This document shows, piece by piece, positions 1 to 8,486 of a DNA stretch of 63,687 nucleotides. The notes beneath the pieces were generated by a model that worked only from the letters and a program-made list of their open reading frames with translations, made no database searches and was not told the DNA's origin. Position numbers and translations under genes: made by a program. The DNA is from Agrobacterium tumefaciens (GTDB lineage: Bacteria > Pseudomonadota > Alphaproteobacteria > Rhizobiales > Rhizobiaceae): positions 1-63,687 of the forward strand of contig NZ_JXQV01000026.1 of the NCBI RefSeq assembly GCF_000834635.1, in the 5' to 3' direction. Position 1 is the stretch's first letter. Each line of letters opens with the position of its first letter.

Positions 1-239
1 TCCCGACGGACCAGCCGGTCGGCCGAAGACGACATTGTCGTCAGAGCGACCTGAAGGTGCCGGGCAACATCCCCCAGGTTACACGCGGGATGCTCATCGA
101 TAAAAAGAAGCGCCTGAATGTCGAGGGGGTTGAGCGAGTTTTGCATGACTGCAGCTGCCTCCGCGACCTTGAAACGACGGGTAAAGCGCTCAAAGGCGGT
201 AGCAAGTTTTTCGATTTGTTCGGGCGTAGGGTCTGTCAT
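1..239 (-). CDS. MarR-family transcriptional regulator, N-terminal part (cut by window edge)
   Basis: The minus strand reads from an ATG at 237-239 to the window edge without a stop, giving about 79 residues. The product opens with a polar helix (MTDPTPEQIEKLATAFERFT) followed by a winged-helix pattern: DIQALLFIDEHP, then NLGDVARHLQ and TTMSSSADRLV. This matches the helix-turn-helix of MarR-type regulators, where the last helix reads DNA. The C-terminal wing and dimer helices lie outside the window. The target is unknown; no divergent partner gene is present within 120 bp. ROK or other winged-helix families are possible but fit less well. Confidence 0.6.
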   Translation of the reverse strand, partial: MTDPTPEQIEKLATAFERFTRRFKVAEAAAVMQNSLNPLDIQALLFIDEHPACNLGDVARHLQVALTTMSSSADRLVRR

Positions 240-365
240 TCCTGGTATTAAGCATTTCTGCTCGGCAGACGTAAGCCATATGCCCTAGAATAGGCATTCC
301 TCCAATTATGCGATGATGGCGCATTGCCGCCAAGGCTGCATTTGGCCCAAAGCTGACAAGCGTGT

Positions 366-896
366 TCAAAGATAATCCGGCGTCAGGCCTGCGACAAACT
401 GTTCAAAGGTATCGGCCACGAAACCTACCTGATCCCAACCGTATCCTGCAGAGCCAAAAGTTTCAGCCTTAATCTTAAGGTAGAGAATTCGACCATAGGT
501 GTTTTCGTTGAGATCGATCAGGCAATGTCCGTAACCGTCATCGAATGTCAGAGGATAAAGCCGCTCAGGAAGCCTCACCCCTGAGTTATTGTAAAGCGGA
601 TCGATATAACGTTGCCTTGCCTCGTTCATTTTAGCAGGGCTCGCAATGAAACCAACATCCGCCTTCTTCTTCTTGCCGTTTGGAAATTCCACCCTTGTTT
701 TGAACCCAAAGATAGTCCTGTTGCCGAGCGCCCTTGAACCGTACCTTCCCCAGAAGAACTTTAGAGAATCAGGCAAAAGAACGTTTTGCGCTCGTTCGAA
801 TTCTTCAATGTCCTGCGGGGAAATCGGCTTCTGAGGTCGGTCCATCTCATCCGCCTTCTCAAGAAGCGATAGGAGGCTTTCCGGCAAAATCAGCAT
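366..896 (-). CDS. SMI1/KNR4 (SUKH) family immunity-like protein
   Basis: A 176-residue soluble protein with no signal peptide. The N-terminal half has the SUKH signature: ISPQDIEEFERAQNVLLPDS followed by an FFWGRYGS-type segment. The C-terminal half has the typical FDDGYGHCLIDLNENTYGRI strand pattern and an acidic end. SUKH proteins are mostly immunity proteins that neutralise polymorphic or contact-dependent toxins by direct binding. A GGAG element lies just upstream of the ATG at 896. No toxin gene adjoins it; the next gene downstream is the MarR regulator and the next upstream is an unknown gene on the same strand. It may be an orphan immunity gene kept against toxins of neighbours. The fold call is firm, the function is inferred. 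Confidence 0.7.
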   Translation of the reverse strand: MLILPESLLSLLEKADEMDRPQKPISPQDIEEFERAQNVLLPDSLKFFWGRYGSRALGNRTIFGFKTRVEFPNGKKKKADVGFIASPAKMNEARQRYIDPLYNNSGVRLPERLYPLTFDDGYGHCLIDLNENTYGRILYLKIKAETFGSAGYGWDQVGFVADTFEQFVAGLTPDYL

Positions 897-981
897 TCGG
901 TTCTCCGATTGATTTCGGTTTGAGGTAGGTCATGCTATGCCATAGTGCAACGTCCGCTATTGGCGCAAAGCTGACCCGGCC

Positions 982-1428
982 TCATGGAGATGTAATGGGT
1001 TTGTTCTCAAAACGAATTCTAAAGTTGCGACGTTGGAAATCTTCTTTGAAACAGACGAAAATCAGTTCGAGATCTTGGAGAGCGTCTTTCCGTTCCAGGA
1101 GGCTTAACGAAGCGACGATGACGCCGTTATAACCGCGGGTGATCCGAAATGCCGCATTGCGCATCGCGATGGCGTCAGGATCTCCACGATCCTCTCGACG
1201 GTCATAGACAACCCAAAACCGGGCTGCTTTCCACGTCACTTCCAGCATTTCTCGGACGTTTGCGAGAAATTCTTCACCGCTCATTGAGGGACCCCACGAC
1301 AAAGGCGTCTCGCCATCATCGTCCGCGACACTAAAATAGCCGTCGTATTCGCGGCCGGTGTTCAGCGCTGCCTCGATTTTTGCAAATGCCTGGTCTTCAG
1401 TGATCGTCGTTTTGAACAAGATTGCCAT
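982..1428 (-). CDS. Conserved-looking hypothetical protein
   Basis: A 148-residue soluble protein that I do not recognise. It has an acidic N-terminal half (EDQAFAKIEAALN, then VADDDGETPLSWGPSMSGEEF), a central AARFWVVYDRRED motif and a basic C-terminus. The layout, two alpha/beta halves with Trp and acidic clusters, resembles small immunity proteins, but that is impression only. It lies on the same strand as the SUKH gene (86 bp apart) and 23 bp from the end of the recombinase gene, so it could be the distal gene of that transcript. The start at 1428 has no strong ribosome binding site. Confidence 0.45.
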   Translation of the reverse strand: MAILFKTTITEDQAFAKIEAALNTGREYDGYFSVADDDGETPLSWGPSMSGEEFLANVREMLEVTWKAARFWVVYDRREDRGDPDAIAMRNAAFRITRGYNGVIVASLSLLERKDALQDLELIFVCFKEDFQRRNFRIRFENKPITSP

Positions 1429-1451
1429 GGACTAAATTCCGAGCCTTTCCA

Positions 1452-2579
1452 TCACAGCATTCTGGCCGCACGACCGCTGCGCCGTGTGGCATTGTTATAA
1501 TAGCTGGATGCCTGCTGAACCGAGCGGTGGCGTGATTGCTCCATAGCCTCGGGCAGCGGAATGCCACGGTTCGCAGCCTCTGTCAGATATCCGGATCGCA
1601 ACCCGTGGGCAGAAAATTCCCCCGGCTCCAGCCCGGCCATAACCACACGTTGTTTCAGGATCGCGTTGATGGCGCCCGGTTCCAGCGCATGTTTGGACAG
1701 ATTTCCCCAGCGATCGATCTTGCGGAAAATGCTTCCGCTATCGATGCGCGCGGCCGTCATCCACGCATTCAATGCATCGACGGGCCGCCCCGTTAGATAA
1801 ACAACGTCGTCGTTTTCACTTCCGGACGTCTTTGTCCGCCCGAGGTGAATGGAGAGCGAGGAGAGGGGAGGGGCGTTTTCAACCCCAATCGGCGCCTCGA
1901 TGGTCAATTGCTCCCTGCGCAGCCCAGCGATTTCGCTGCGTCGACGACCACCGGAGGCAAACGCCACCATCAAAATTGCCCGGTCACGGACGTCTCGCAG
2001 GCTATCGGTGCTACAGGTCGCAAGGAGCTTTGCCAGGATGTCACCGGTCACAGCCTTGGCGCTTTTGCGTTTTCGCGGACGAGGGGTGGCGCGGACAGCC
2101 AGGCGTATCGCCTGCTTGAGAGCAGGTGAGGTAAACGCTCCCTGCTGGCCGCGCCATTTCGTCAGCGTCGACCACGAGGCAAGCCTGCGCCTCACTGTGT
2201 CGGGCGCGTGGGGACCAATGGATTTGAGAAACCCCTGGTCCCGCAAGAGCCGGTCAACGTTCTGTGGCATGCCGTGACCCAGATCACTGATACGCTTTTC
2301 GGGATCCCACAAATGATGGGCAACGAATTTGAGCAGGAGAGCTTCAGGTGCCGGCCAGGGGAGGGAGGCTCCGGTTGCTGCAATGGACCAGGCCTGCAGA
2401 TAGGCAAGGTCTGATGTCAACGCGCGTAGCGTGTTGGCACCCATCCCCTCGTTGACCAGATGTCGAAGCGTTTCGATATCTTGATCGGTCAAAAGCTCCG
2501 CAAGTTCATCCCGGCGTTCGAGCGGCAGGACCGCTGCAATCGTGTCGAGCTCACGCAAGCGGCGATCAAGACCACTCAT
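1452..2579 (-). CDS. Tyrosine-type site-specific recombinase/integrase
   Basis: A 375-residue protein with the phage-integrase layout. The first half is a helical core-binding (SAM-like) domain with the LRALTSDLAYLQAW pattern. The C-terminal catalytic domain shows the conserved residues in order: Arg in FASGGRRRSEIAGL, Lys in GRTKTSG, the HGLRSG box, the second His/Arg in SRHRS and the nucleophile region ASSYYNNATRR close to the end. It cuts and joins DNA through a phosphotyrosine link. Its ATG overlaps the stop of the upstream antitoxin gene by 4 bp, so it is translated from the toxin-antitoxin transcript. No obvious att duplication was identified, so whether it moved the neighbouring island is unknown. 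Confidence 0.85.
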   Translation of the reverse strand: MSGLDRRLRELDTIAAVLPLERRDELAELLTDQDIETLRHLVNEGMGANTLRALTSDLAYLQAWSIAATGASLPWPAPEALLLKFVAHHLWDPEKRISDLGHGMPQNVDRLLRDQGFLKSIGPHAPDTVRRRLASWSTLTKWRGQQGAFTSPALKQAIRLAVRATPRPRKRKSAKAVTGDILAKLLATCSTDSLRDVRDRAILMVAFASGGRRRSEIAGLRREQLTIEAPIGVENAPPLSSLSIHLGRTKTSGSENDDVVYLTGRPVDALNAWMTAARIDSGSIFRKIDRWGNLSKHALEPGAINAILKQRVVMAGLEPGEFSAHGLRSGYLTEAANRGIPLPEAMEQSRHRSVQQASSYYNNATRRSGRAARML

Positions 2580-2803
2580 ATCGGCAATCCATGCTCATCA
2601 TAAAAGTCGTCGTGGTTGGATGTGACCCCTTCAGCTGCAAGAGCCATAAACCGGTCCATCGCCTTTTCTTTTTCATCGATCGGAGCCAAGGAGGCAGTCG
2701 GCGTCCCGTCTCTACAGATAACGATCTCATCACCAAGAAGCGCTAGCTCAATCAGATCCTCAAGCCGTTCAGCCGCCTCTGCTATCTCGACAAACACTTT
2801 CAT
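2576..2803 (-). CDS. Phd/YefM-like antitoxin (second antitoxin of the cassette)
   Basis: About 75 residues from the ATG at 2803, preceded by a GGTGAGGCAGGG element; a longer start at 2827 is open but overlaps the toxin gene. The N-terminal segment has the Phd pattern with ERLEDLIELALLGDEIVICR then TPTASLAPI, a DNA-binding dimer fold, and the short acidic tail ending HDDFYDEHGLPI is the usual toxin-binding part. It lies just downstream of the PIN toxin and overlaps the recombinase start (ATGA). Since another Phd-type antitoxin precedes the toxin, this could be a second antitoxin, a decoy, or the original partner of a lost toxin. Confidence 0.7.
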   Translation of the reverse strand: MKVFVEIAEAAERLEDLIELALLGDEIVICRDGTPTASLAPIDEKEKAMDRFMALAAEGVTSNHDDFYDEHGLPI

Positions 2804-2810
2804 CCCTGCC

Positions 2811-3188
2811 TCACCAGATCCGCTCATTCAGCACTGTGTCGAACACAACATCGGTTGAGATCAGCACGCAATGTTCCAGTCTCGTCTGTGCTGCAAGAAT
2901 GCGATCCCAGGGGTCTCGATGGTCCCAGTCAAAGCTTGCAGCAAGCTCGGCGTGCAGATCCGTTATGGCAAGAGTTTGCAGGCCACTGGCTGTCACGGCT
3001 GCTCGCAACTCCTGTGGCTTCAGGTCGAGCTTGTTCAGCCGCATCTTGTTATCCAGCTCATAGAACGAAACGGCACTGACCAGAACGACATTCGTCTTGT
3101 CCTCGATCAGTGCGCGTGCTCGCGCAGAAAGCCTTTCGCTACCGATTGCCCACCAATAGATCGCATGACTATCGAGCAGAACCTTCAT
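2811..3188 (-). CDS. PIN-domain toxin (VapC-like ribonuclease)
   Basis: A 125-residue PIN-domain protein. It begins MKVLLDSHAIYWWAIG, giving the first acidic residue, has the internal ETD-like stretch VSAVSFYELDNKMR with a conserved Glu, and ends with WDHRDPWDRILAAQ and LISTD, the usual two C-terminal acidic positions that bind metal. Such toxins cut tRNA or rRNA when free of antitoxin. The start overlaps the stop of the upstream Phd gene by 4 bp, and the second Phd-like gene begins 7 bp after its end. The family is clear; the RNA target cannot be read from sequence. Confidence 0.85.
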   Translation of the reverse strand: MKVLLDSHAIYWWAIGSERLSARARALIEDKTNVVLVSAVSFYELDNKMRLNKLDLKPQELRAAVTASGLQTLAITDLHAELAASFDWDHRDPWDRILAAQTRLEHCVLISTDVVFDTVLNERIW

Positions 3189-3472
3189 TGCCCAGTTTCG
3201 CCAGGCTTGTCTTGCCAGACACCGGTCTCGTCGTTCCTGTCGCCCGCATCGATCGCAGCCTGCTCGGCGTCAATAGTATCGAACAGGTCGTCGGGAAGGC
3301 CACGATGGCGCAAAAGGCCAAAAGGACGCTTGTTGCCATCGATAGCGGGTCCAATCCGGGCATAGACCTCGTTGCCGCGCATAATGACAATTTCCTCGCC
3401 CTGATTGGCACGATCGAGGACTTCTGCAAAGTTCTTGCGAGCCTCACTGATTTTGTAGCTGGTCTGGGGCAT
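3185..3472 (-). CDS. Phd/YefM-family antitoxin
   Basis: About 95 residues from the ATG at 3470-3472, which has a GGAGGT box at the right distance; an upstream in-frame ATG at 3529 adds 19 residues but has no good ribosome site. The protein opens MPQTSYKISEARKNFAEVLD and continues with GEEIVIMRGNEVYARIGP, a classic Phd/YefM fold that binds its own operator as a dimer. The C-terminus (LPDDLFDTIDAEQAAIDAGD) is the disordered toxin-binding tail. It is the first gene of the Phd-PIN-Phd-recombinase operon and should repress it. Confidence 0.8.
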   Translation of the reverse strand: MPQTSYKISEARKNFAEVLDRANQGEEIVIMRGNEVYARIGPAIDGNKRPFGLLRHRGLPDDLFDTIDAEQAAIDAGDRNDETGVWQDKPGETGQ

Positions 3473-3550
3473 GGCGACCTCCGAGTTCGTGATGGGAGCG
3501 ACTATATCATGGGATATAAAAGCGTACAATCAGAACGTACGCATAAGACT

Positions 3551-3569
3551 CGATAAGAGGTACTTATCG
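3551..3569. promoter_or_regulatory. Inverted repeat upstream of the toxin-antitoxin operon (candidate Phd operator)
   Basis: CGATAAG at 3551-3557 and CTTATCG at 3563-3569 form a perfect 7-bp inverted repeat with a 5-bp spacer, about 80 bp upstream of the antitoxin start. A further half-site with the same core (CTTATCGAGAC) occurs at 3663-3673. The region 3530-3702 is otherwise AT-rich and contains no gene. Phd antitoxins bind short palindromes in their own promoter, so an operator is the simplest reading; a recombinase core site is the alternative. Confidence 0.45.
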
Positions 3570-3702
3570 ATGGTTATAGGCGTAACTCTAGACGATACCA
3601 TGTGGTGAATCTTAAGCCCTATATAGCTTTCATTATACAATTATTAACCGTAAAATCAATAACTTATCGAGACGTCAGTCTGTCGAGATCGAGTAGAATC
3701 GG

Positions 3703-4520
3703 GTGATGCGGCCGGCCTTTTATGCCGGGGTCGTTCTGGCCCGAATCGACCAGCGCATCGCCCGTCAGCCCGGGCTTCCTAGAACGCTCCCATTTCGCCG
3801 ATGCGTGTGCCTCCCTCTGGCTCGACGGCGAATTGGTCCACCTCGAAGACCTCGTCCTCCACGACGCGCCACGCGCGATATTCGCACACCCACCCATGAG
3901 CTGACCATCGCCCGTGACGTGCTGCGCACCCGCCGGCGGATCTCTGGCCATCCACCGACTTGGGCCTTGTCGGTCGACGGGTTGCGGACGCTGCACCAGA
4001 CCTCGGAGACCTCGGAGATCGCCGCGGTCGGCACGGACGAGGCGGGAACGACCGGCGTAAACGCCGCGGACGCCATCGATCCGGAAGGGGAGGGGGAGAA
4101 TGGTGACGACGTCGAAAATCTCCCCGGCGTCGACTATGCCGCTATCGATGCGGTGCTCGCCCGGTCGGTGGCCGCAATCGAGAACGCAACACGGCCCGGT
4201 CGCGCCGGCGCGGTGGAAAGAGATCCGCTGGTCTATGATCTCGACTGGGACGAGGACGCACGGTTGGACGATTGGCGGGGTGTGTTAAGACAGACCCAGG
4301 ACTTGCCGGCGGTGTTGCGGGCGATCGTCACCCTCGATGCCTGGAACGAGCTTTCCGTCCTTCAGTACGCGCCGTGGCTCGGCCGGTTGTTCTCCGCTTC
4401 CATCCTGCGCCAGGCCAGTGTCACCACTGGTACCCACCTCGCGGCGATCAACCTCGGGCCCAAACCATTCCGGTTGATCGGCGCCTTTGTCGGTTTGCGT
4501 GAAAAAGCAGCCGCTAAACT
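3703..4520 (+). pseudogene. Remnant of a rhizobial-plasmid DUF1612 / RHE_PE00001-type gene, frameshifted and 3'-truncated
   Basis: The reading frame starting at 3703 begins [14 protein letters not shown], then homology moves to another frame between about 3775 and 3870 ([27 protein letters not shown]) and returns to the first frame with [24 protein letters not shown] and later [30 protein letters not shown]. From memory this order is that of the DUF1612 / RHE_PE00001 proteins found on rhizobial plasmids, which end in a helix-turn-helix domain. Here that C-terminal domain is missing: similarity stops near 4515-4525, just before the metallophosphoesterase gene. Two offsetting frameshifts plus truncation mean it is not functional. 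Confidence 0.7.
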
Positions 4521-4588
4521 AAATGTTGTAATTGCTGAGGGCCGCTATACGGTTCGTGCATACAACAGGATTCTATTTTGGGGGAAAC

Positions 4589-6046
4589 ATGTTTTCAGTT
4601 CTGCATATTTCCGACCTTCATCAGAACCTTCAAGACGAAATCCCTCCGGAGTGGCTACTCGACACGCTGGACAGTGATTTTAAGCGATATTCACGCAACG
4701 AGCCGCATATTCCTTTCCCCGACCTTTGCGTCGTCAGCGGCGATCTGGTCTATGGGATGGGGCCAGGCGCTACAAACGCAGCCGATGAACTCGAACGCCA
4801 ATACGATCAGGCACACGAGTTTCTCGTCGGACTTTGTGATCGCTTCTTCGAGGGCAAGCGTGATCGCGTGGTGATTTTGCCCGGAAATCACGATGTCGAC
4901 TATTCGGCCGTGGTTCAGTCGGGAAGCTATCTGGCAATACCCAAAGCGGCAAAGGACAAAGGTGATCTCGTCAAAGAACTGTTCTCGGCCAATTCGTCTT
5001 TGAGATGGTCATGGTCGAAACTGCAATTCTTTCGCGTCGACGACCAGAGCGTCTACAACAATCGCCTCCACCAGTTCGCACGCCTTTATGACCGCTTCTA
5101 CAAGGGAGAGCGCACTTATTCTCTCGACCCGGCGGAACAGTTCGACGTTTTCGATTTTGCCGACCTGAGATTTTGCCTCGTTGCACTTAATAGTTGCCAT
5201 AGAAATGACCCAATGAACCGCGTCGGGACCATTCAACCGGCTGCTCTTGCCGCCGCTTGCCGAGCGCTTCGAAGTCCCTCACGCGCAGGTTGGTGCCTTG
5301 GGGCGAGTTGGCATCACGATATAGCCGGGGGCGTCGGTCACGAAGACTTCCTCGACGCCGGTTTCATTCAACTGCTGATCGACGCCGGCGTCACAATCGG
5401 GTTTCACGGTCATCGCCATCGGTCGGACTGCTTCGAACAAAAGAACAGGCTGGGTGACGATCCCCGCAAGATGACGGTCGTTGCTGCCGGTACGCTGTGC
5501 GCAGGACCAACCAACCTCAGTCCTGGCATCCCGCGAGGCTACAATGTCGTAGAGGTCGATAACGACAGATTGGCCGGACGGGTTCATATGCGTCAGATGG
5601 TCAATCAACTTCAGAACCTTCCGACCTGGGGACCTGGCCAATTCATCGATACCAGCAAATCTTACATCGAGTTCGATCTAAGCCCACCGATTCAACACCG
5701 ATCGCCTTCTCTTGATATTCAACTCACGCTCGAACGTGTATCGGATCTTTTTGGCCAGAAGAAATGGCTGGAAGTGATTGAGGCGTTGGACGGTGCAGCG
5801 GCGGAACCAATGGCACGCCGGTTTTTCGTTGGAGCCCTGGCGGAACTCGGCGATGACGCCCTGACAATGCGCGGTTTGAGCAATCCTCATAACCTTGTTG
5901 AGGCTGTCATACTCGGAACGGCAATCATTGAAAGCGGTGAGGCAAGTGACGCCCGTCGCTTTCTCGATCTCGAAATCGTCATCGGCCAGACTGATGCCAG
6001 TCTGCAGGAAATCAAAACCCGTTTGAAGAGGAAGATCGCGAAATGA
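4589..6046 (+). CDS. Calcineurin-like metallophosphoesterase, first gene of a two-gene unit with an HSP90-like ATPase
   Basis: A 485-residue protein, taking the ATG at 4589 (GGGGGAAAC just upstream; an earlier in-frame start at 4532 lies in the pseudogene tail). All metallophosphatase motifs are present: SDLH (D9, H11), VSGDLVYG (D52), LPGNHDVD (N100, H101), SWHHD (H242-H243) and GFHGHRH (H274, H276). The enzyme should use two metal ions to cleave a phosphoester: nucleic acid, nucleotide or protein phosphate. Residues after about 390 form a mostly helical extension ([19 protein letters not shown]) that may hold a partner. It overlaps the ATPase gene by 4 bp (ATGA), so the two are coupled. I do not recognise this pair as a named system. 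Confidence 0.85.
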   Translation: MFSVLHISDLHQNLQDEIPPEWLLDTLDSDFKRYSRNEPHIPFPDLCVVSGDLVYGMGPGATNAADELERQYDQAHEFLVGLCDRFFEGKRDRVVILPGNHDVDYSAVVQSGSYLAIPKAAKDKGDLVKELFSANSSLRWSWSKLQFFRVDDQSVYNNRLHQFARLYDRFYKGERTYSLDPAEQFDVFDFADLRFCLVALNSCHRNDPMNRVGTIQPAALAAACRALRSPSRAGWCLGASWHHDIAGGVGHEDFLDAGFIQLLIDAGVTIGFHGHRHRSDCFEQKNRLGDDPRKMTVVAAGTLCAGPTNLSPGIPRGYNVVEVDNDRLAGRVHMRQMVNQLQNLPTWGPGQFIDTSKSYIEFDLSPPIQHRSPSLDIQLTLERVSDLFGQKKWLEVIEALDGAAAEPMARRFFVGALAELGDDALTMRGLSNPHNLVEAVILGTAIIESGEASDARRFLDLEIVIGQTDASLQEIKTRLKRKIAK

Positions 6047-8364
6047 GTGGGATCGTCTTCCAGGTAGATACGTCGCGTGTTTTGGCAATTTTGGCGAATG
6101 AAATCTATGACTCTCCCCTGGCGATGCTGCGGGAGAACCTTCAGAACGCCTATGACGCGGTTCGCCAGAGATTTGCGATGGATGGAACCCTCTCCGACGG
6201 CGGCGAGATCCGAGTAACTCTCACCGATCGATCCATTTCGATCGTCGACAACGGCATCGGTATGTCGGAAGAGACCCTACGGGAGAACTTCTGGAAGGCT
6301 GGATCAAGCGGAAAGCGGTCCGATCACGCCCGTAAGGCCGGTGTGGTCGGTACTTTCGGGATCGGCGCGATGGCGAACTTTGGCGTTTGCAGCCGGTTGG
6401 TCGTCGAAACTCGGGCATTCGACCAGGATAAGGTTTTGCGTAGTGTCGCTGACCTCGAGACGCTGAAGATCGGGGAAGAATGCATCACTTTTGATATTGT
6501 CGCGACCGAACGCGATTTCGGCACGACGGTCACGGCAACGCTGGACGATCGCAGCACGATCACGCTTTCGCAAGCAAGCGACTATCTCAAGCCCTATGTG
6601 CGGATGTTGCCGGTTCCGGTCTACATCAATGACCAGCTCATCAGCGGAGAAAAGATTGAAGAGCTATACCAGCAGGGCCGCAGTTTTTCAAAGCTCGGGA
6701 CGAAGGCGCTGGACGACGGAACGCTGTCAGCTGATTTCAGTGTTCATGTCGATTCCAATTCCCAGGTTCTGGTACTGGTCGACAATGTAAAGATCGAGGC
6801 AACAGAAATCCAGGGCTCAATGGCGCTGCTGCAAAGCGGCGGTCAGTTGATGGGCCTGAGGTCGTTCTTCGGCTTGGCGCCAGTTCCGGCTAGCGGCCAT
6901 TATCAATTCGGCGGCTACGCCAACCTCGGTTTCCTCCATCCGACGGCAGGTCGCGAAGCGCTCAGCCGTGATAGTATCGAGCAGGTCAATCGCCTCATCA
7001 ACTTCGCTGAAGAAGCAGCGTCTGAGACCATTGCCCCTCTTGCTATAGCCGATCGCAGCAATGCTTTTCTCGGGTGGCTGGTCGCCCACAATCGTTACGA
7101 TCTCGCCGAAAACATCACAATTTCAGTCCATCCCGGGCAAGACAGTGTCGCGCTAGGAAAGCTGAGGGAGACGATCGGGCAACACCAATATCTCTATTAC
7201 ACCGGGACAACCGGACAGGTTATCAATACGTTTGCCAATGAGAGTTGCAGCATACTGCAAATCTCCCAGAACAATCCCCGGCGACGCGTGCAACTGCACT
7301 ATGTGATGGAAATATTGAAGGTGTCGCAAGTTCCGACGTCTGCGCAGATCCTCAAGATCTACGCGGCGAGCGATCTCGCGTTCGCAGAGGCTTCGGTGCT
7401 GTTGAGGATCGCCTCGATTCTTCGGGACGATTATCTTATCCCCGAAGTCGAAGTTCAATTCGCCGATATCTCTCATAGCGTTACAGTGCTGCCCGAAAAG
7501 GTCGGCGAGCAGCTGAAAATCTCGATCGCGCGATCAAGCCCGTCGATCGTACCGTTGCTTGGTGTTTACGAAACGGCTTACACGCTGTTTTCGCAGTTCA
7601 TGAAAGATTATGTCCGGGTCGCAATCTATCCATCAGTGCAGCAATATGTCCCGAGCTCGACCAAAGGCGGCGTCGATGCGCTGCGCAGGTTGCTGCTGAA
7701 AAGTAAGGAGCTTTATCGTTACGAGGAGGCAGACCGCGGAGATATCGAGGGCATCCTCGGCGATTACCTTTCGGGGGAGTCGAGTTTCGCGAAGGTCCTG
7801 AATGTGGCTCGGTCCAAGACGCGGCCTCAAACCCAGCGGGTCTCGGCAGAGCAGGTTGGACGGATCGAAACCGAGCTGCCGGGAATTGTCGATTCACCCG
7901 TGCTCGATGCAGCCCCCAATCCCTCACCGGCAGGCGAGGGGTTCAACGCCAGCCCCCCGATCGTGCGCGACAATGTCGTCTCGGAGATGAAGATCCTGAC
8001 GACGAACGCCCACTATCCTCTGCTGAACAACTTCACCATGTTTCTCGGTGTGTCCGAAAAGCTCATGAAGAGCGAAGCCGAGTTTTTCAACCGGCCACAC
8101 ACGACTCGGATCATTTGGGGTGGCCACCGCGTCGTCTACATTTTTACGGAAGAGACGGAGACGTTGAGCCTATATTACGACATAGAGTTGAAAGGTCAGA
8201 TTCAGAAATCGAAAACCGGCGGAGCAATGTTTCCGACGACCACACTTATCACCAAAGGTCGTATTTTCATTCCTATCCCGGAGATCCTTGGTGAAGATTT
8301 CCAAGTGGGGACGGCACCAAAGGAATTCTTCGTTCGTTTTGACATTCTGAGCACCGAACTTTGA
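6043..8364 (+). CDS. HSP90/GHKL-type ATPase, partner of the metallophosphoesterase
   Basis: A 773-residue protein with a clear N-terminal GHKL ATP-binding fold: N-box RENLQNAYDA (E31, N35), DNGIGM (69-74) and lid region GTFGIGAMANFG (103-114). This is the layout of HSP90, with the catalytic Glu and Asn of the N-box, not that of a histidine kinase, as there is no phospho-acceptor His domain before it. Residues from about 240 to 330 look like the HSP90-type middle domain start (HPTAGREALSRDS). The remaining 440 residues are unfamiliar and contain no motif I can name; a Pro-rich linker (about 620-645) precedes a final beta-rich domain. Expected role: ATP-driven clamp that senses or remodels a target and controls the coupled phosphoesterase. 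Confidence 0.8.
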   Translation: MSGIVFQVDTSRVLAILANEIYDSPLAMLRENLQNAYDAVRQRFAMDGTLSDGGEIRVTLTDRSISIVDNGIGMSEETLRENFWKAGSSGKRSDHARKAGVVGTFGIGAMANFGVCSRLVVETRAFDQDKVLRSVADLETLKIGEECITFDIVATERDFGTTVTATLDDRSTITLSQASDYLKPYVRMLPVPVYINDQLISGEKIEELYQQGRSFSKLGTKALDDGTLSADFSVHVDSNSQVLVLVDNVKIEATEIQGSMALLQSGGQLMGLRSFFGLAPVPASGHYQFGGYANLGFLHPTAGREALSRDSIEQVNRLINFAEEAASETIAPLAIADRSNAFLGWLVAHNRYDLAENITISVHPGQDSVALGKLRETIGQHQYLYYTGTTGQVINTFANESCSILQISQNNPRRRVQLHYVMEILKVSQVPTSAQILKIYAASDLAFAEASVLLRIASILRDDYLIPEVEVQFADISHSVTVLPEKVGEQLKISIARSSPSIVPLLGVYETAYTLFSQFMKDYVRVAIYPSVQQYVPSSTKGGVDALRRLLLKSKELYRYEEADRGDIEGILGDYLSGESSFAKVLNVARSKTRPQTQRVSAEQVGRIETELPGIVDSPVLDAAPNPSPAGEGFNASPPIVRDNVVSEMKILTTNAHYPLLNNFTMFLGVSEKLMKSEAEFFNRPHTTRIIWGGHRVVYIFTEETETLSLYYDIELKGQIQKSKTGGAMFPTTTLITKGRIFIPIPEILGEDFQVGTAPKEFFVRFDILSTEL

Positions 8365-8449
8365 ATTCAATGAAGTGTAGGGATCGTCGCGGATATTCGG
8401 TCTTAATTTCAAGCTGGAAAACAACTCTGGGTAAATCATCAGGTTAGAC

Positions 8450-8480
8450 TTGACCAGCCGGCAGCGTAGCCTCTTATGCT
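8450..8480 (+). promoter_or_regulatory. Candidate promoter of the TIR/Argonaute operon, likely leaderless
   Basis: TTGACC at 8450-8455 and TATGCT at 8475-8480 (19-bp spacing, longer than ideal) precede the operon. If TATGCT is the -10 element, transcription would begin at or very near 8487, which is the A of the ATG. No Shine-Dalgarno sequence is visible before either candidate start, which fits a leaderless message. The 116-bp gap after the HSP90-like gene also shows that this operon can be transcribed on its own. Confidence 0.35.
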
Positions 8481-8486
8481 GTGGCA

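Noticed and set aside
3722..3904. A separate small gene with a [11 protein letters not shown] motif
   Set aside because: It is the middle part of the frameshifted DUF1612-type pseudogene at 3703-4520; similarity continues in the other frame on both sides.
4520..4588. Promoter TTGTAA/TATACG before the phosphoesterase
   Set aside because: The spacing is only 14 bp, too short for a sigma70 site.
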